In this document: piece by piece, positions 1-7,828 of the stretch
Position numbering within the stretch: position 1 is the first letter of the stretch
How the letters are laid out: every line of letters starts with the position of its first letter
Assembly (NCBI GenBank): GCA_014649555.1
Contig: BMTG01000013.1
Location: 186,001 to 250,000, forward strand
Direction: 5' to 3'
Length of the DNA: 64,000 bases
From: Streptomyces globisporus
GTDB taxonomy: Bacteria > Actinomycetota > Actinomycetes > Streptomycetales > Streptomycetaceae
Translations under genes and position numbers: made by a program
The notes under the pieces: model-generated
Database searches by the model: none
What the model was told of the DNA's origin: nothing
Seen by the model: only the letters and a program-made list of their open reading frames with translations

Positions 1-250
1 GCTTCTTGCCGTCCAGCTCGTCCCACCACTCGTCGGACGTGGGGTCGCCGGAGGAGTCGTCCCACCAACGGTCCTCCGGGCCACGCCGGTTGGCGACCAT
101 CGCGGCGACCGGCGGGATCACCATGGCGACGACGCACATGGCGATCGCGACGGGCATGGACCACAGGCGCACCACGGCCCAGGCGGACACGAAGAGCACG
201 ACGCATCCGCCCATCATCAGGAAGTAGTTCCTCCTGCGTCGGGCGTACAT
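1..250 (-). CDS. Small membrane protein, DUF3099-like (partial, runs off left edge)
   Basis: Reading leftward from the ATG at 248-250, an open frame continues past the left edge for 83 codons. It begins MYARRRRNYF, followed by two hydrophobic stretches (about residues 11-30 and 36-54) separated by RLWSMP. The tail is acidic and Trp-rich (RRGPEDRWWDD ... DEWWDELDGKK). This is the layout of small DUF3099-type actinobacterial membrane proteins. Function is unknown; it probably sits in the cytoplasmic membrane with the Trp-rich tail inside. The C terminus lies outside the window. The family name is recalled, not searched. Confidence 0.7.
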   Translation of the reverse strand, partial: MYARRRRNYFLMMGGCVVLFVSAWAVVRLWSMPVAIAMCVVAMVIPPVAAMVANRRGPEDRWWDDSSGDPTSDEWWDELDGKK

Positions 251-389
251 GCTTCCAGCGTAGGACTCCCGCCGCCGGACGGCACGAAGGGCCGCACCCC
301 GCGTCAGGTGGCGTCCAACCCCCTGGGGTGCGGCCCTCCGGCCGTTCGGTGTGCCGTGGAAGACGGCGTGCCGCGGATCCCGCGAAGGA

Positions 390-677
390 TCAGACGGCGA
401 TGGCGACCTCGGAGAGTCCGCCGGTCTGCGCGACGACCGTGCGGTCGGCGCTGCCGCCCGGAACCAGGGCGCGGAGCGTCCAGGTGCCCTCGGCGGCGTA
501 GAACCGGAACTGGCCGGTCGCCGAGGTCGGGACCTCGGCGGTGAACTCACCGGTCGAGTCCAGGAGGCGCACGTAGCCGGTGACGGGCTCGCCGTCGCGG
601 GTCACGCTGCCCTGGATGGTGGTCTCACCGGGCTTGATCGTCGAAGCGTCGGGGCCACCGGCCTGTGCTCCACACAT
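390..677 (-). CDS. DUF1416 family protein
   Basis: 95-residue protein beginning MCGAQAGGPD, with a Cys at position 2 and a beta-rich body (GSVTRDGEPVTGYVRLLDSTGEF ... YAAEGTWTLRAL) that reads like a single beta-sandwich domain. DUF1416 proteins lie directly downstream of thiosulfate sulfurtransferase genes in actinomycetes. Here the gap to the upstream sulfurtransferase stop is only 39 bases, on the same strand, so the two are almost certainly co-transcribed. The function is not known; a role as sulfur acceptor or partner of the sulfurtransferase is inferred from context and the N-terminal Cys. Confidence 0.88.
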   Translation of the reverse strand: MCGAQAGGPDASTIKPGETTIQGSVTRDGEPVTGYVRLLDSTGEFTAEVPTSATGQFRFYAAEGTWTLRALVPGGSADRTVVAQTGGLSEVAIAV

Positions 678-716
678 GGTTCTGTCCTTCGGGTCGTCGC
701 GGTGCTGGTCGGTGGG

Positions 717-1556
717 TTACTTGTTGGCGCCGAGCTCGATCGGCACGCCGACGAGGGAGCCGTACTCGGTCCAGGAACCGTCGTAGTTCTTGACGTTCTC
801 CTGGCCGAGCAGCTCGTGGAGCACGAACCAGGTGAGCGCGGAGCGCTCACCGATGCGGCAGTAGGCGATGGTGTCCTTCGCCAGGTCGACCTGCTCGTCC
901 TCGTAGAGGGCCTTCAGCTCGTCGTCCGACTTGAAGGTGCCGTCGTCGTTGGCGTTCTTCGACCACGGGATGTTGCGGGCGCTCGGCACGTGGCCGGGGC
1001 GCTGCGACTGCTCCTGCGGGAGGTGGGCCGGGGCGAGCAGCTTGCCGCTGAACTCGTCGGGCGAGCGCACGTCGACCAGGTTCTGGCTGCCGATGGCCTT
1101 GACGACGTCGTCGCGGTAGGCGCGGATCGACTCGTCCTGCGGCTTGGCCGTGTACTGGGTGGCCGGGCGCGTGGGGACGACGTCAGTCAGGTCGCGGGAG
1201 TCGAGCTCCCACTTCTTGCGGCCGCCGTCGAGGAGCTTGACGTTCTCGTGGCCGTACAGCTTGAAGTACCAGTAGGCGTACGACGCGAACCAGTTGTTGT
1301 TGCCGCCGTAGAGCACGACCAGCGTGTCGTTGCCGATGCCCTTCTCGCTGAGCAGCTTCTCGAAGCCGGCCTGGTCGACGAAGTCACGGCGGACCGGGTC
1401 CTGGAGGTCCTTGGTCCAGTCGATCCGGATCGCGTTCTTGATGTGGTTCTTCTCGTACGCCGAGGTGTCCTCGTCCACCTCGACGATCGCGACCTGCGGG
1501 TCGTCGATGTGGGCCTCGACCCAGTCGGCGTCTACCAGGACGTCGCTGCGGCTCAT
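717..1556 (-). CDS. cysA: Thiosulfate sulfurtransferase (rhodanese family)
   Basis: 279-residue two-domain rhodanese. The N-terminal inactive domain (about 1-140) starts MSRSDVLVDADWVEAHIDD. The C-terminal catalytic domain carries the active-site loop CRIGERS, with the catalytic cysteine at residue 233 in DTIAYCRIGERS, typical of actinobacterial CysA/SseA enzymes. It transfers a sulfane sulfur from thiosulfate to a thiophilic acceptor such as cyanide or a protein thiol. A good ribosome site (GGAGGAG) precedes the ATG. Upstream lies a short cysteine-type leader peptide (1744-1824), and DUF1416 follows, suggesting a sulfur-responsive operon. In Streptomyces this symbol denotes the sulfurtransferase, not the sulfate transporter ATPase. 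Confidence 0.95.
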   Translation of the reverse strand: MSRSDVLVDADWVEAHIDDPQVAIVEVDEDTSAYEKNHIKNAIRIDWTKDLQDPVRRDFVDQAGFEKLLSEKGIGNDTLVVLYGGNNNWFASYAYWYFKLYGHENVKLLDGGRKKWELDSRDLTDVVPTRPATQYTAKPQDESIRAYRDDVVKAIGSQNLVDVRSPDEFSGKLLAPAHLPQEQSQRPGHVPSARNIPWSKNANDDGTFKSDDELKALYEDEQVDLAKDTIAYCRIGERSALTWFVLHELLGQENVKNYDGSWTEYGSLVGVPIELGANK

Positions 1557-1743
1557 GTTGTTCTCCTCCGGGGCAGTCTGCGGCGGGGTGGTGCGAGATG
1601 CGGAGTTGCTGGGTGCGGGTGTACGCGCGGAGGCACGGAACGCGGCGCGTACGGGGCACGGGGTCGGCCCTGGTGGACGGTCGGGGGACGACGGTCGGAG
1701 GGCCGGGGAAGCGGGGCGGCTGCGGTGGTGCGAGCGGTCCCGC

Positions 1744-1824
1744 TCAGAAGGTGCGACAGAGCATGGCGGCGACGCGGCACAGGTCTACTGCCCGCCGCTT
1801 CGTGAGATCCGCCTGTCGCTTCAT
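1744..1824 (-). CDS. Cysteine-type attenuation leader peptide upstream of cysA
   Basis: A 26-codon ORF opens at the ATG 1822-1824 and ends with TGA at 1744-1746. It encodes a basic N-terminus followed by VDLCRVAAMLC. The DLCRVA core is the signature of the 'putative leader peptide' family that precedes cysteine and sulfur genes throughout actinobacteria and is thought to couple ribosome stalling at Cys codons to downstream expression. Both Cys codons (TGC, TGT) lie near the 3' end. The roughly 190-base spacer to the sulfurtransferase is where the regulatory RNA structure would form. Too short for routine gene callers. No strong Shine-Dalgarno is visible. Confidence 0.75.
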   Translation of the reverse strand: MKRQADLTKRRAVDLCRVAAMLCRTF

Positions 1825-1865
1825 GCGTCCGATCGTAGGGAGGTACGGACGGAGATGTCACCGTC

Positions 1866-1884
1866 GTGTCGCATGGTGAGACAC
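1866..1884. promoter_or_regulatory. Inverted repeat GTGTC-N9-GACAC upstream of cys leader peptide
   Basis: GTGTC at 1866-1870 and GACAC at 1880-1884 form a dyad 42-60 bases upstream of the leader-peptide start. The 12-base half ATGGTGAGACAC (1873-1884) recurs inverted as GTGTCTCACCAT at 1980-1991. The position fits an operator for the sulfurtransferase operon. The cognate regulator is unknown. Confidence 0.4.
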
Positions 1885-2034
1885 GATCATCCGTGATGCG
1901 AGACGGAAGGGTGGTGATCCGGCCCGGGATCCGCCGCCTGGCCCCCCGGTCCTTCCCCGCATCTGCGGACCGGACGCCGGTGTCTCACCATCCGGATCGG
2001 AGGGGCGGATCAGCCGACCGGGGCGTCGTCCGAG

Positions 2035-2090
2035 CCGGTCGGCCGGTCAGCCGGTCGGCCCCGTCAGCCGGTCAGCCGGTCAGCCGGTCA
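2035..2090. repeat. Tandem 8-bp repeat CCGGTCAG/CCGGTCGG
   Basis: About seven imperfect tandem units of CCGGTCAG or CCGGTCGG run from the intergenic side into the last codons of the DUF2993 gene, whose stop complement lies at 2080-2082. It resembles a slippage-type microsatellite rather than a regulatory array. Confidence 0.7.
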
Positions 2091-2784
2091 GGGCGACGTC
2101 CGAGCCGGTCACCGAGATCTCCAGGCCCTTCTCGGTCACCTTGACCTCCTGGAGCTCCAGGCCCTCGGGCAGCCCGTCTATGTCGCCCTCGAAGTCGGTC
2201 CTGCTGCGGACCAGGTCCTCCACACCGGGGATTCCCGAGCCCGGCACCTCGTCCGCGCGCACCTTGATCGTGTGGCCGTCGACGCGGGTCACGGTGGACA
2301 GGACGCTGCGCGAGATCGGCCGGCCGAGGATCTCGACCGTGCCGGTGACCTTCGCCTTGCCCTTGCCGCCGTACTCCACGACGACGCCGTCGCTGGCCGC
2401 CGCCGTCAGGTCCTTGTACGTGACGAGCGCGGTGCCGGTGGCGCGGGAGGCGGTCGCGCTGCGGTAGCCGGAGCCGAGCTTCACGTCGTGCAGCCGGGCC
2501 CGGACCTCGCTGACCCGCATGGTGCGGCCCGCGGCGCTGGTCTTCATGCCGGTGAGGTTGACGTCGACCCGGTCCAGCTGCGATCCGGCGAGCTGGGTGA
2601 GGAAGGGGAAGCCCTTGATCGAGATCTCCGTCGTGGCGGGCCCGCCCCCGCTGATCGTGACCCGGTCCTCGACCTCGGACTCGGCGTACCAGAGGGCCGC
2701 GCGGTCGACGGCGAGGAAGAGGCCGCCGAGCACCACCACCAGGACCAGCAGTATTCGCAGTGCGCGCATGTCTCGATTCCCCAC
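2080..2784 (-). CDS. DUF2993 (LmeA-like) secreted or anchored lipid-binding protein
   Basis: 234 residues with an N-terminal signal or anchor helix (RALRILLVLVVVLGGLFLAVDRAALWYAE). The body is of DUF2993 type: repeated beta strands, the ISIKGFPFLTQ motif near the start and a GLPEGLELQEVKVTEKGLEI motif near the end. Mycobacterial LmeA, of the same family, binds phospholipids and assists cell-envelope mannan assembly; a similar envelope role here is inference. The listed start is GTG; the ATG five codons downstream (2767-2769) starts RALRIL and may be the true start. The gene lies alone between the cys operon and the membrane-protein/MoaD pair. Its 3' end overlaps a tandem 8-bp repeat. Confidence 0.8.
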   Translation of the reverse strand: MGNRDMRALRILLVLVVVLGGLFLAVDRAALWYAESEVEDRVTISGGGPATTEISIKGFPFLTQLAGSQLDRVDVNLTGMKTSAAGRTMRVSEVRARLHDVKLGSGYRSATASRATGTALVTYKDLTAAASDGVVVEYGGKGKAKVTGTVEILGRPISRSVLSTVTRVDGHTIKVRADEVPGSGIPGVEDLVRSRTDFEGDIDGLPEGLELQEVKVTEKGLEISVTGSDVALTG

Positions 2785-2916
2785 CCTGAGCCGACGGTCC
2801 CCCTGGCGCCCGTGAGCCTACTGCGGCAGAAGTGGACGCCCTGGATGATCGACGACCGACGGCCCCCCGGTGGTTCCCGAGGGGCCGTCAGCAGCCGTAC
2901 GAAGGAGGGGCGGCGG

Positions 2917-4305
2917 TCAGAGGAGGGCGCGGCCGACCAGGTAGACGGCCGGGGCCGCCAGGGTCAGCGGCAGCGCCACCCCGGCGGTCATGTGCACGAA
3001 CCGGGACGGGTAGTCGTAGCTCGCCACGCGCAGCCCGATCAGCGCGCAGCCGGCCGCCGCGAGACCGAGCAGCGTGCCCTGCTGGCCGACGTCGGTCGAG
3101 TTGCCGAAGACGAGCCCCGTGCCCAGCCCCGCGACCAGTGCCATCACGAGGGAGGCCGCGCCGGGCAGCGGAAGGGCGCGGACGAGCGTGGCCGCCGCGA
3201 CGGCCGCCCCGCCGACGACCACCGCGTCCGGAGCCGCCGCGAGGAATGCGCCCGCGAGCACCGCCAGGGACGCGGAGACGACGGTGGCCATCAGGCCGTA
3301 CATCCGCTCGTCGGCCCCCGCGTGGCTGCGGAGCTGGAGGACCACGGTGAGCAGGACCCAGACACCGAGGGTGCCCAGCAGGGCGGCGGGGCCGTGCTCC
3401 CGGCCCGCCACGAGCAGGGCGACATCGGCGACCAGGCCCCCGGCGAAGGCGAGCGCGATGCCCTGGCGGGCGGGCCACATGCCGTTGAGCCGGAACCAGC
3501 CGGCGGCCGTCACCGCCTGGAGGAGCACCACCGGGACGAGCAGGGCGTACGTCCCGATCGCCGCGCCGCCCGCGAGCAGCAGGCCGAGCGCGGCGGTGAG
3601 CGCCGCGGGCTGGATCCCCGGGGCGATGATCGGCGAGCGCCCCTCAGCGCGGGCCCGCTGGGCGTCGGTGATCCGGGCGTTGCCCAGGGTCGTGGGCGCG
3701 CTGTAGCCGGTGTCGCCGGGCCCCGGCTGCGCGGAGGCTTGCGCGGGTGCGGTCACCGGCTCGGATGCGGGGGCGGCCGGTGCGGCGGGCGTGGCCGGGA
3801 CCTCGGGCGGCAGCGGGTAGGAGCCCGAGGCGCCCTGGGGCGGCAGATAGGCGGTGTCGGCGGCCGAGGAGGGGTACGCCTGCTGCGGCTGCTGCCCCTG
3901 GTGGTGCGGGGGCTGCGGCTGCTGCTGCGCGTACGGCCCGGGCTGCGGCTGCCCGTACGGCTGGGGCTGCTGAGGCTGCTGTGCGTACGGCTCCGGCTGC
4001 CCGTGACCGTGCCCCTGCCCGTATCCCTGGCCCTGCCCGTAGCCGTCGCCCTGCCCGTAACCGTGCGCCTGGCCCTGTCCGTACCCCTGAGCCTGCCCTG
4101 GGTCCCCCTCCGGGCGGATCGTCGGCTGGTACTGCGTGTCCCAGGTCGGCGCCTGCCACGTCTGTGTGCCGCCCTGGTCGAAGGCGGCCGGCTCCTGGGG
4201 CCCGGCGTGCCGGCCGGCCGTGCCGTCGGGCCACTGCGGCGGCGCGGGCCGCTGCGGGTGCTCGGGGTCGTACGGATACGGGTACTGCTGATCGCTGCTG
4301 CTCAT
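2917..4305 (-). CDS. Multi-pass membrane protein with Gln/Tyr/Pro-rich N-terminal tail
   Basis: 462 residues counted from MSSSDQQYPY; this ATG (4303-4305) follows AGGAGGG by about 12 bases. Residues 1 to about 225 are low complexity, rich in Pro, Gln, Gly and Tyr, with repeated GYGQGQ-like units, probably disordered and cytoplasmic. The remainder contains about eight hydrophobic segments separated by short loops. It starts 10 bases after the stop of the MoaD-like gene on the same strand, so the two are probably translated from one message. No catalytic motif is recognised. Such proteins are conserved in Streptomyces without a known function. Confidence 0.75.
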   Translation of the reverse strand: MSSSDQQYPYPYDPEHPQRPAPPQWPDGTAGRHAGPQEPAAFDQGGTQTWQAPTWDTQYQPTIRPEGDPGQAQGYGQGQAHGYGQGDGYGQGQGYGQGHGHGQPEPYAQQPQQPQPYGQPQPGPYAQQQPQPPHHQGQQPQQAYPSSAADTAYLPPQGASGSYPLPPEVPATPAAPAAPASEPVTAPAQASAQPGPGDTGYSAPTTLGNARITDAQRARAEGRSPIIAPGIQPAALTAALGLLLAGGAAIGTYALLVPVVLLQAVTAAGWFRLNGMWPARQGIALAFAGGLVADVALLVAGREHGPAALLGTLGVWVLLTVVLQLRSHAGADERMYGLMATVVSASLAVLAGAFLAAAPDAVVVGGAAVAAATLVRALPLPGAASLVMALVAGLGTGLVFGNSTDVGQQGTLLGLAAAGCALIGLRVASYDYPSRFVHMTAGVALPLTLAAPAVYLVGRALL

Positions 4306-4315
4306 GGCCTGCGGT

Positions 4316-4570
4316 TCACCCTCCTGCGAACGGCGGGAGCACCTCGACCGTGCCGCCCTCGGCAAGGCGTACGGTCTCATGCTCGCGGGTCCCCACGGGG
4401 TCCCCGTCGATGAGGAACGAGCACCGCCGGAGCACCTGGCTCAGCTCGCCGGGGTGCCTCTCGCGCACCGCGTCGAGCGCCTCGGCGAGCGTCGCCGCCG
4501 CGTACGGCTCCTCCGCGGTGCCCGCGGCGGCCTTCGCCGCGGCCCAGTAGCGGATCGTCCCCGCTGCCAT
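4316..4570 (-). CDS. MoaD/ThiS-family sulfur-carrier protein
   Basis: 84 residues starting MAAGTIRYWAAAKAAAGT and ending PPFAGG. The C-terminal Gly-Gly is the hallmark of ubiquitin-like sulfur carriers, which are adenylylated and thiocarboxylated by a MoeB/ThiF-type enzyme. Length and the hydrophobic pattern fit MoaD, the small subunit of molybdopterin synthase, but no moaE is adjacent, so its pathway is open. AAGGAG sits 8 bases before the ATG (4568-4570). It is 10 bases from the downstream membrane-protein gene. The upstream hydrolase lies about 60 bases away on the same strand. Confidence 0.85.
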   Translation of the reverse strand: MAAGTIRYWAAAKAAAGTAEEPYAAATLAEALDAVRERHPGELSQVLRRCSFLIDGDPVGTREHETVRLAEGGTVEVLPPFAGG

Positions 4571-4632
4571 GGCGCCACTCCTTCGGTCGGTCGGTTCGTC
4601 GGACGCCTCGTGCGTCAGCTCTCCATGATGGG

Positions 4633-5583
4633 TCACGCGGGCGGTGTGCCCGTCGCCCAGTCGGCGATACGGGCCAGGAGGGCGTCGTCCGCCGCGTTCT
4701 CCGCGTGGCCCATCCCCCGCTCCACCCACAGCTCCGCGCCGCCGGGACCGGCCGCCTCCGCCAGCATCCTCGGGTGGTCCAGCGGGAAGTACGGGTCACG
4801 GTCGCCGTGCACGAGCAGCAGCGGGGCCGGGGCGATGAGCGGGACCGAGGCGACCGGGGAGAGCGGGACGGGGTCCCAGTCCTCGGTGGCGATGCGGGTC
4901 CGGAATCCGTAGCGGCCGACGAGGCGGCCCGAGGGGCGGGTGACCACCCAGTGCAGCCGGCGCATCGGGGCCGTCCCCCGGTAGTACCAACGGGCGGGCG
5001 CACTGACGGAGACCACCGCGTCCGAGTGCGCCCCTGTGCGCCGTATGCGCCCCTCGCGCTCCAGCACGCGAACGGGTGTAACCCCGGCCGCGGATTCCGC
5101 GCCCCCGGCGACGGGCTCCGCCGTATACAGGGCGCCGTGCCGGAGCACCACCGAGCCGCCCATCGAGAACCCGACCGTCACCACCCGGGTGTGCCCGAGC
5201 TGTCGCGCCCAGGCCACCGCCGCCGCCAGGTCCAGCACCTCGCGGTCGCCCACCGTGGAGCGCCCGCCGGACCGTCCGTGGCCCCGGAACGAGAACGTGA
5301 TCACCGCCGCACGCTGGGCGAACACCCGCGCGGCACGGCGTACGGCGGGACGGTCGACCGACCCGGTGAACCCGTGCGCGACGACGATCGCGGGGGTCGT
5401 CGCCGGGGACGCCGCGAGGGCCCCGGACGCCCCGTCGCCCGGCGCTCCGAAGCCCGCCGTACACGGCTCGTACACCGCCTCGACCGGCACGCCGTCATCC
5501 GTCAGCAATGTGGCGAATCGTGGGGGTGGCGTGAGCAAGGGAACAGAGGAACCCCGGAATCGACCCTCGGACACGGAACTCAT
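4633..5583 (-). CDS. Alpha/beta hydrolase
   Basis: 316 residues with a canonical alpha/beta-hydrolase core. The oxyanion region is AHGFTGS (about 69-75), the nucleophile elbow is GFSMGG (Ser140), the acid-containing strand is LLLVHGDRDPYFP, and the C-terminal His lies in GMGHAEN. The substrate cannot be deduced. No signal peptide is evident, so it is probably cytoplasmic. It is divergent from glnR and upstream of the MoaD-like gene on the same strand; whether the group is one operon is not certain. Confidence 0.88.
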   Translation of the reverse strand: MSSVSEGRFRGSSVPLLTPPPRFATLLTDDGVPVEAVYEPCTAGFGAPGDGASGALAASPATTPAIVVAHGFTGSVDRPAVRRAARVFAQRAAVITFSFRGHGRSGGRSTVGDREVLDLAAAVAWARQLGHTRVVTVGFSMGGSVVLRHGALYTAEPVAGGAESAAGVTPVRVLEREGRIRRTGAHSDAVVSVSAPARWYYRGTAPMRRLHWVVTRPSGRLVGRYGFRTRIATEDWDPVPLSPVASVPLIAPAPLLLVHGDRDPYFPLDHPRMLAEAAGPGGAELWVERGMGHAENAADDALLARIADWATGTPPA

Positions 5584-5604
5584 GTGGGCTATTCTGCTGC
5601 GAAG

Positions 5605-5637
5605 AGGATCCGGGCAATGCAGCCCCCGGGTCCTTTT
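5605..5637 (+). terminator. Terminator-like hairpin with T-tract upstream of glnR
   Basis: AGGATCCGGG (5605-5614) can pair with CCCGGGTCCT (5625-5634) with one G-T pair and a 10-base loop. TTTT follows at 5634-5637. It reads as an intrinsic terminator on the plus strand, about 215 bases before glnR and 20 bases outside the divergent hydrolase start. Confidence 0.45.
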
Positions 5638-5799
5638 GTGCTTTACGGGCGTTGTTACGACGACGTTTCCACAAGCTCAGCGGTCCCCGGGGCGCGGGAC
5701 CACACGCAATACCCGCTTGACGTACGAAGCAGTGCCGCATACTCCCCCGGGTCCGGCCCGGGAGTGCCCCTCTCGCAGGGAACGAGGAGGACCGACGTA

Positions 5800-5856
5800 A
5801 TGGGCGAGCGAACCGTGCAACACGATCGACCGAACCAGGCAGGTGGGCGGCGATGA
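5800..5856 (+). CDS. Short upstream ORF overlapping the glnR start codon
   Basis: An 18-codon ORF ([18 protein letters not shown]) opens at ATG 5800 behind a near-ideal GAGGAGG spaced 8 bases. It ends with TGA at 5854-5856, which overlaps the glnR ATG (5853-5855) as ATGA. It has the best ribosome site in this leader, better than that of glnR itself (AGGTGGG). It may translationally couple glnR. Evidence that it is a real peptide is limited to the ribosome site and the precise overlap. Confidence 0.4.
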   Translation: MGERTVQHDRPNQAGGRR

Positions 5857-6659
5857 GTTCACTGCTGCTTCTGACGAACGCACTCCAGCCGTCGACGGAG
5901 GTGCTCCCCGCACTCGGTCTTCTGCTCCACAGCGTGCGGGTGGCCCCCGCCGAGGGCCCGGCCCTCGTGGACACCCCGGGTGCCGACGTGATCCTCGTCG
6001 ACGGGCGGCGCGACCTTCCGCAGGTCCGCTCGCTCTGTCAGCTCCTGCGGTCCACGGGCCCCGGCTGCCCGCTGATCCTCGTCGTCACCGAGGGCGGTCT
6101 CGCGGCCGTCACCGCCGACTGGGGCGTGGACGACGTCCTGCTGGACACGGCGGGACCGGCGGAGGTCGAGGCGCGGCTGCGCCTGGCCATGGGCCGCCAG
6201 CAGATCACCTCGGACGACTCCCCGATGGAGATCCGCAACGGTGATCTCTCCGTCGACGAGGCGACGTACAGCGCGAAACTCAAGGGCCGGGTCCTGGACC
6301 TGACCTTCAAGGAATTCGAACTGCTGAAATACCTCGCCCAGCACCCGGGCCGGGTGTTCACCCGCGCCCAGCTCCTCCAGGAGGTCTGGGGCTACGACTA
6401 CTTCGGCGGTACGCGGACGGTCGACGTCCACGTACGGCGGCTCCGCGCCAAGCTCGGCCCCGAGCACGAGTCGCTGATCGGGACCGTGCGTAACGTCGGC
6501 TACCGCTTCGTCGTGCCGGAGAAGGTCGAGCGCGCGGCGGAGGAGGCGAAGGAGCGCGCGGGCGGGCGGCCGAAGGCCGACGGACCCGTCGCCCGATCGG
6601 AGCAGTCCTCTTCGGCCACGGAGACGGAAGAAGCCCCGGTGGAGGCTGCCAAGAGGTAG
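5853..6659 (+). CDS. glnR: GlnR, global nitrogen response regulator (OmpR family)
   Basis: 268 residues, the usual GlnR length. The receiver-like N-terminus [17 protein letters not shown] matches actinobacterial GlnR and carries the conserved Asp50 (VILVDGR). GlnR receivers lack the full phosphorylation pocket and work as orphan dimers. The C-terminal winged helix runs from about 125 to 225 ([19 protein letters not shown] ... [24 protein letters not shown]). GlnR activates glnA, amtB and nitrite genes under nitrogen limitation. The tail after residue 225 is charged and low complexity. No histidine kinase is adjacent. The start overlaps the stop of an 18-codon upstream ORF. It corresponds to S. 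coelicolor SCO4159 by sequence memory. Confidence 0.96.
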   Translation: MSSLLLLTNALQPSTEVLPALGLLLHSVRVAPAEGPALVDTPGADVILVDGRRDLPQVRSLCQLLRSTGPGCPLILVVTEGGLAAVTADWGVDDVLLDTAGPAEVEARLRLAMGRQQITSDDSPMEIRNGDLSVDEATYSAKLKGRVLDLTFKEFELLKYLAQHPGRVFTRAQLLQEVWGYDYFGGTRTVDVHVRRLRAKLGPEHESLIGTVRNVGYRFVVPEKVERAAEEAKERAGGRPKADGPVARSEQSSSATETEEAPVEAAKR

Positions 6660-6683
6660 GTCCATCCGCGTAGACTGCCGCGC

Positions 6684-7724
6684 GTGGCCAAGGTGACGCG
6701 GGACGATGTGGCGAGACTGGCGGGGACGTCGACCGCGGTCGTCAGCTACGTCATCAACAACGGACCCCGGCCGGTCGCCCCGGCCACGCGCGAGCGGGTG
6801 CTCGCCGCGATCAAGCAGTTGGGCTACCGGCCCGACCGGGTCGCCCAGGCCATGGCCTCGCGCCGCACGGACCTCATAGGCATGATCGTGCCGGACGCCC
6901 GGCAGCCGTTCTTCGCGGAGATGGCGCACGCGGTCGAACAGGCCGCCGCCGAGCGCGGGAAGATGGTGCTCGTCGGCAATTCCGACTACCGCGACGAGCG
7001 CGAGGTCCACTATCTGCGGGCCTTCCTCGGCATGCGGGTCTCCGGGCTGATCCTGGTCAGCCAGGGCCCCAGCGAGCGCGCCGCCGCCGAGATCGAGGCC
7101 TGGGACGCCCGGGTCGTCCTGCTGCACGAGCGCCCCGAGGCGATCGACGACGTCGCCGTCGTCACCGACGACGTGGGCGGCGCCCAGCTCGCCACCCGGC
7201 ATCTGCTGGAGCACGGCCACCCGTACGTGGCCTGCCTCGGCGGTACGGAGGAGACCCCGTCGGTCGGCGACCCGGTCGCCGACCACGTCGAGGGCTGGCG
7301 GCGGGCGATGCACGAGTCGGGCCGCTCCACGGAGGGCCGGCTGTTCCAGGCCCCGTACAACCGCTACGACGCCTACCAGGTCGCCCTCGGTCTGCTGGCG
7401 GGCCCCGACCGGCCGCCGGCGATCTTCTGCGCCACGGACGACCAGGCCTTCGGTGTACTGCGGGCCGCCCGTGAGCTGCGCATCGACGTGCCGGGCGAGC
7501 TGGCGGTGGCGGGCTTCGACGACGTGAAGGAGGCGGGTCTCACCGATCCGCCGCTGACCACGGTCTACTCCGACCGCCCGGCGATGGCCCGGGCGGCCGT
7601 GGACCTGGTGCTGGACGACGCGCTGCGGGTCACCGGATCGCGGCGGGAGCGGCTGAAGCAGTTCCCCTCGGCGCTGGTGGTCCGGCGCTCCTGCGGCTGC
7701 GGGGAGCCCTCCGCGTCCGCCTGA
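6684..7724 (+). CDS. LacI-family transcriptional regulator
   Basis: 346 residues from a GTG start. The N-terminal helix-turn-helix is [30 protein letters not shown], followed by the hinge [22 protein letters not shown]. The rest is a periplasmic-binding-like effector domain, including [16 protein letters not shown] and [21 protein letters not shown]. It ends in a Cys-containing tail, [10 protein letters not shown]. The ligand is unknown; no sugar transporter is adjacent. It starts 24 bases after glnR, so some co-transcription is possible. A strong terminator follows at 7739-7763. Confidence 0.93.
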   Translation: MAKVTRDDVARLAGTSTAVVSYVINNGPRPVAPATRERVLAAIKQLGYRPDRVAQAMASRRTDLIGMIVPDARQPFFAEMAHAVEQAAAERGKMVLVGNSDYRDEREVHYLRAFLGMRVSGLILVSQGPSERAAAEIEAWDARVVLLHERPEAIDDVAVVTDDVGGAQLATRHLLEHGHPYVACLGGTEETPSVGDPVADHVEGWRRAMHESGRSTEGRLFQAPYNRYDAYQVALGLLAGPDRPPAIFCATDDQAFGVLRAARELRIDVPGELAVAGFDDVKEAGLTDPPLTTVYSDRPAMARAAVDLVLDDALRVTGSRRERLKQFPSALVVRRSCGCGEPSASA

Positions 7725-7738
7725 CCCGCTCACCGCCT

Positions 7739-7763
7739 GCCCGCTGTGGTCTTTACAGCGGGC
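7739..7763 (+). terminator. Intrinsic terminator after LacI-family gene
   Basis: GCCCGCTGT (7739-7747) and ACAGCGGGC (7755-7763) form a perfect 9-bp stem with a 7-base loop, 15 bases after the stop codon at 7724. Confidence 0.75.
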
Positions 7764-7784
7764 ATACGCGGTTCTTCCGGGCTT

Positions 7785-7812
7785 CTCAGGACGTACTCAG
7801 GCCGTTCTCATC
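7785..7812. promoter_or_regulatory. Three CTCAG direct repeats in front of the HtrA-like gene
   Basis: CTCAGG at 7785 and 7796 and CTCATC at 7807 repeat with an exact 11-base period, immediately before the protease ATG at 7829. Direct repeats at 10-11 bp are the usual DNA target of OmpR-family response regulators. The response regulator gene two loci downstream is the obvious candidate. Confidence 0.6.
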
Positions 7813-7828
7813 TTCGCCGACCAGCCTG

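Noticed and set aside
2035-2090. Tandem CCGGTCAG units as an operator array or attachment site
   Set aside because: Units run into the coding end of the DUF2993 gene and are imperfect; slippage repeat is the simpler reading.
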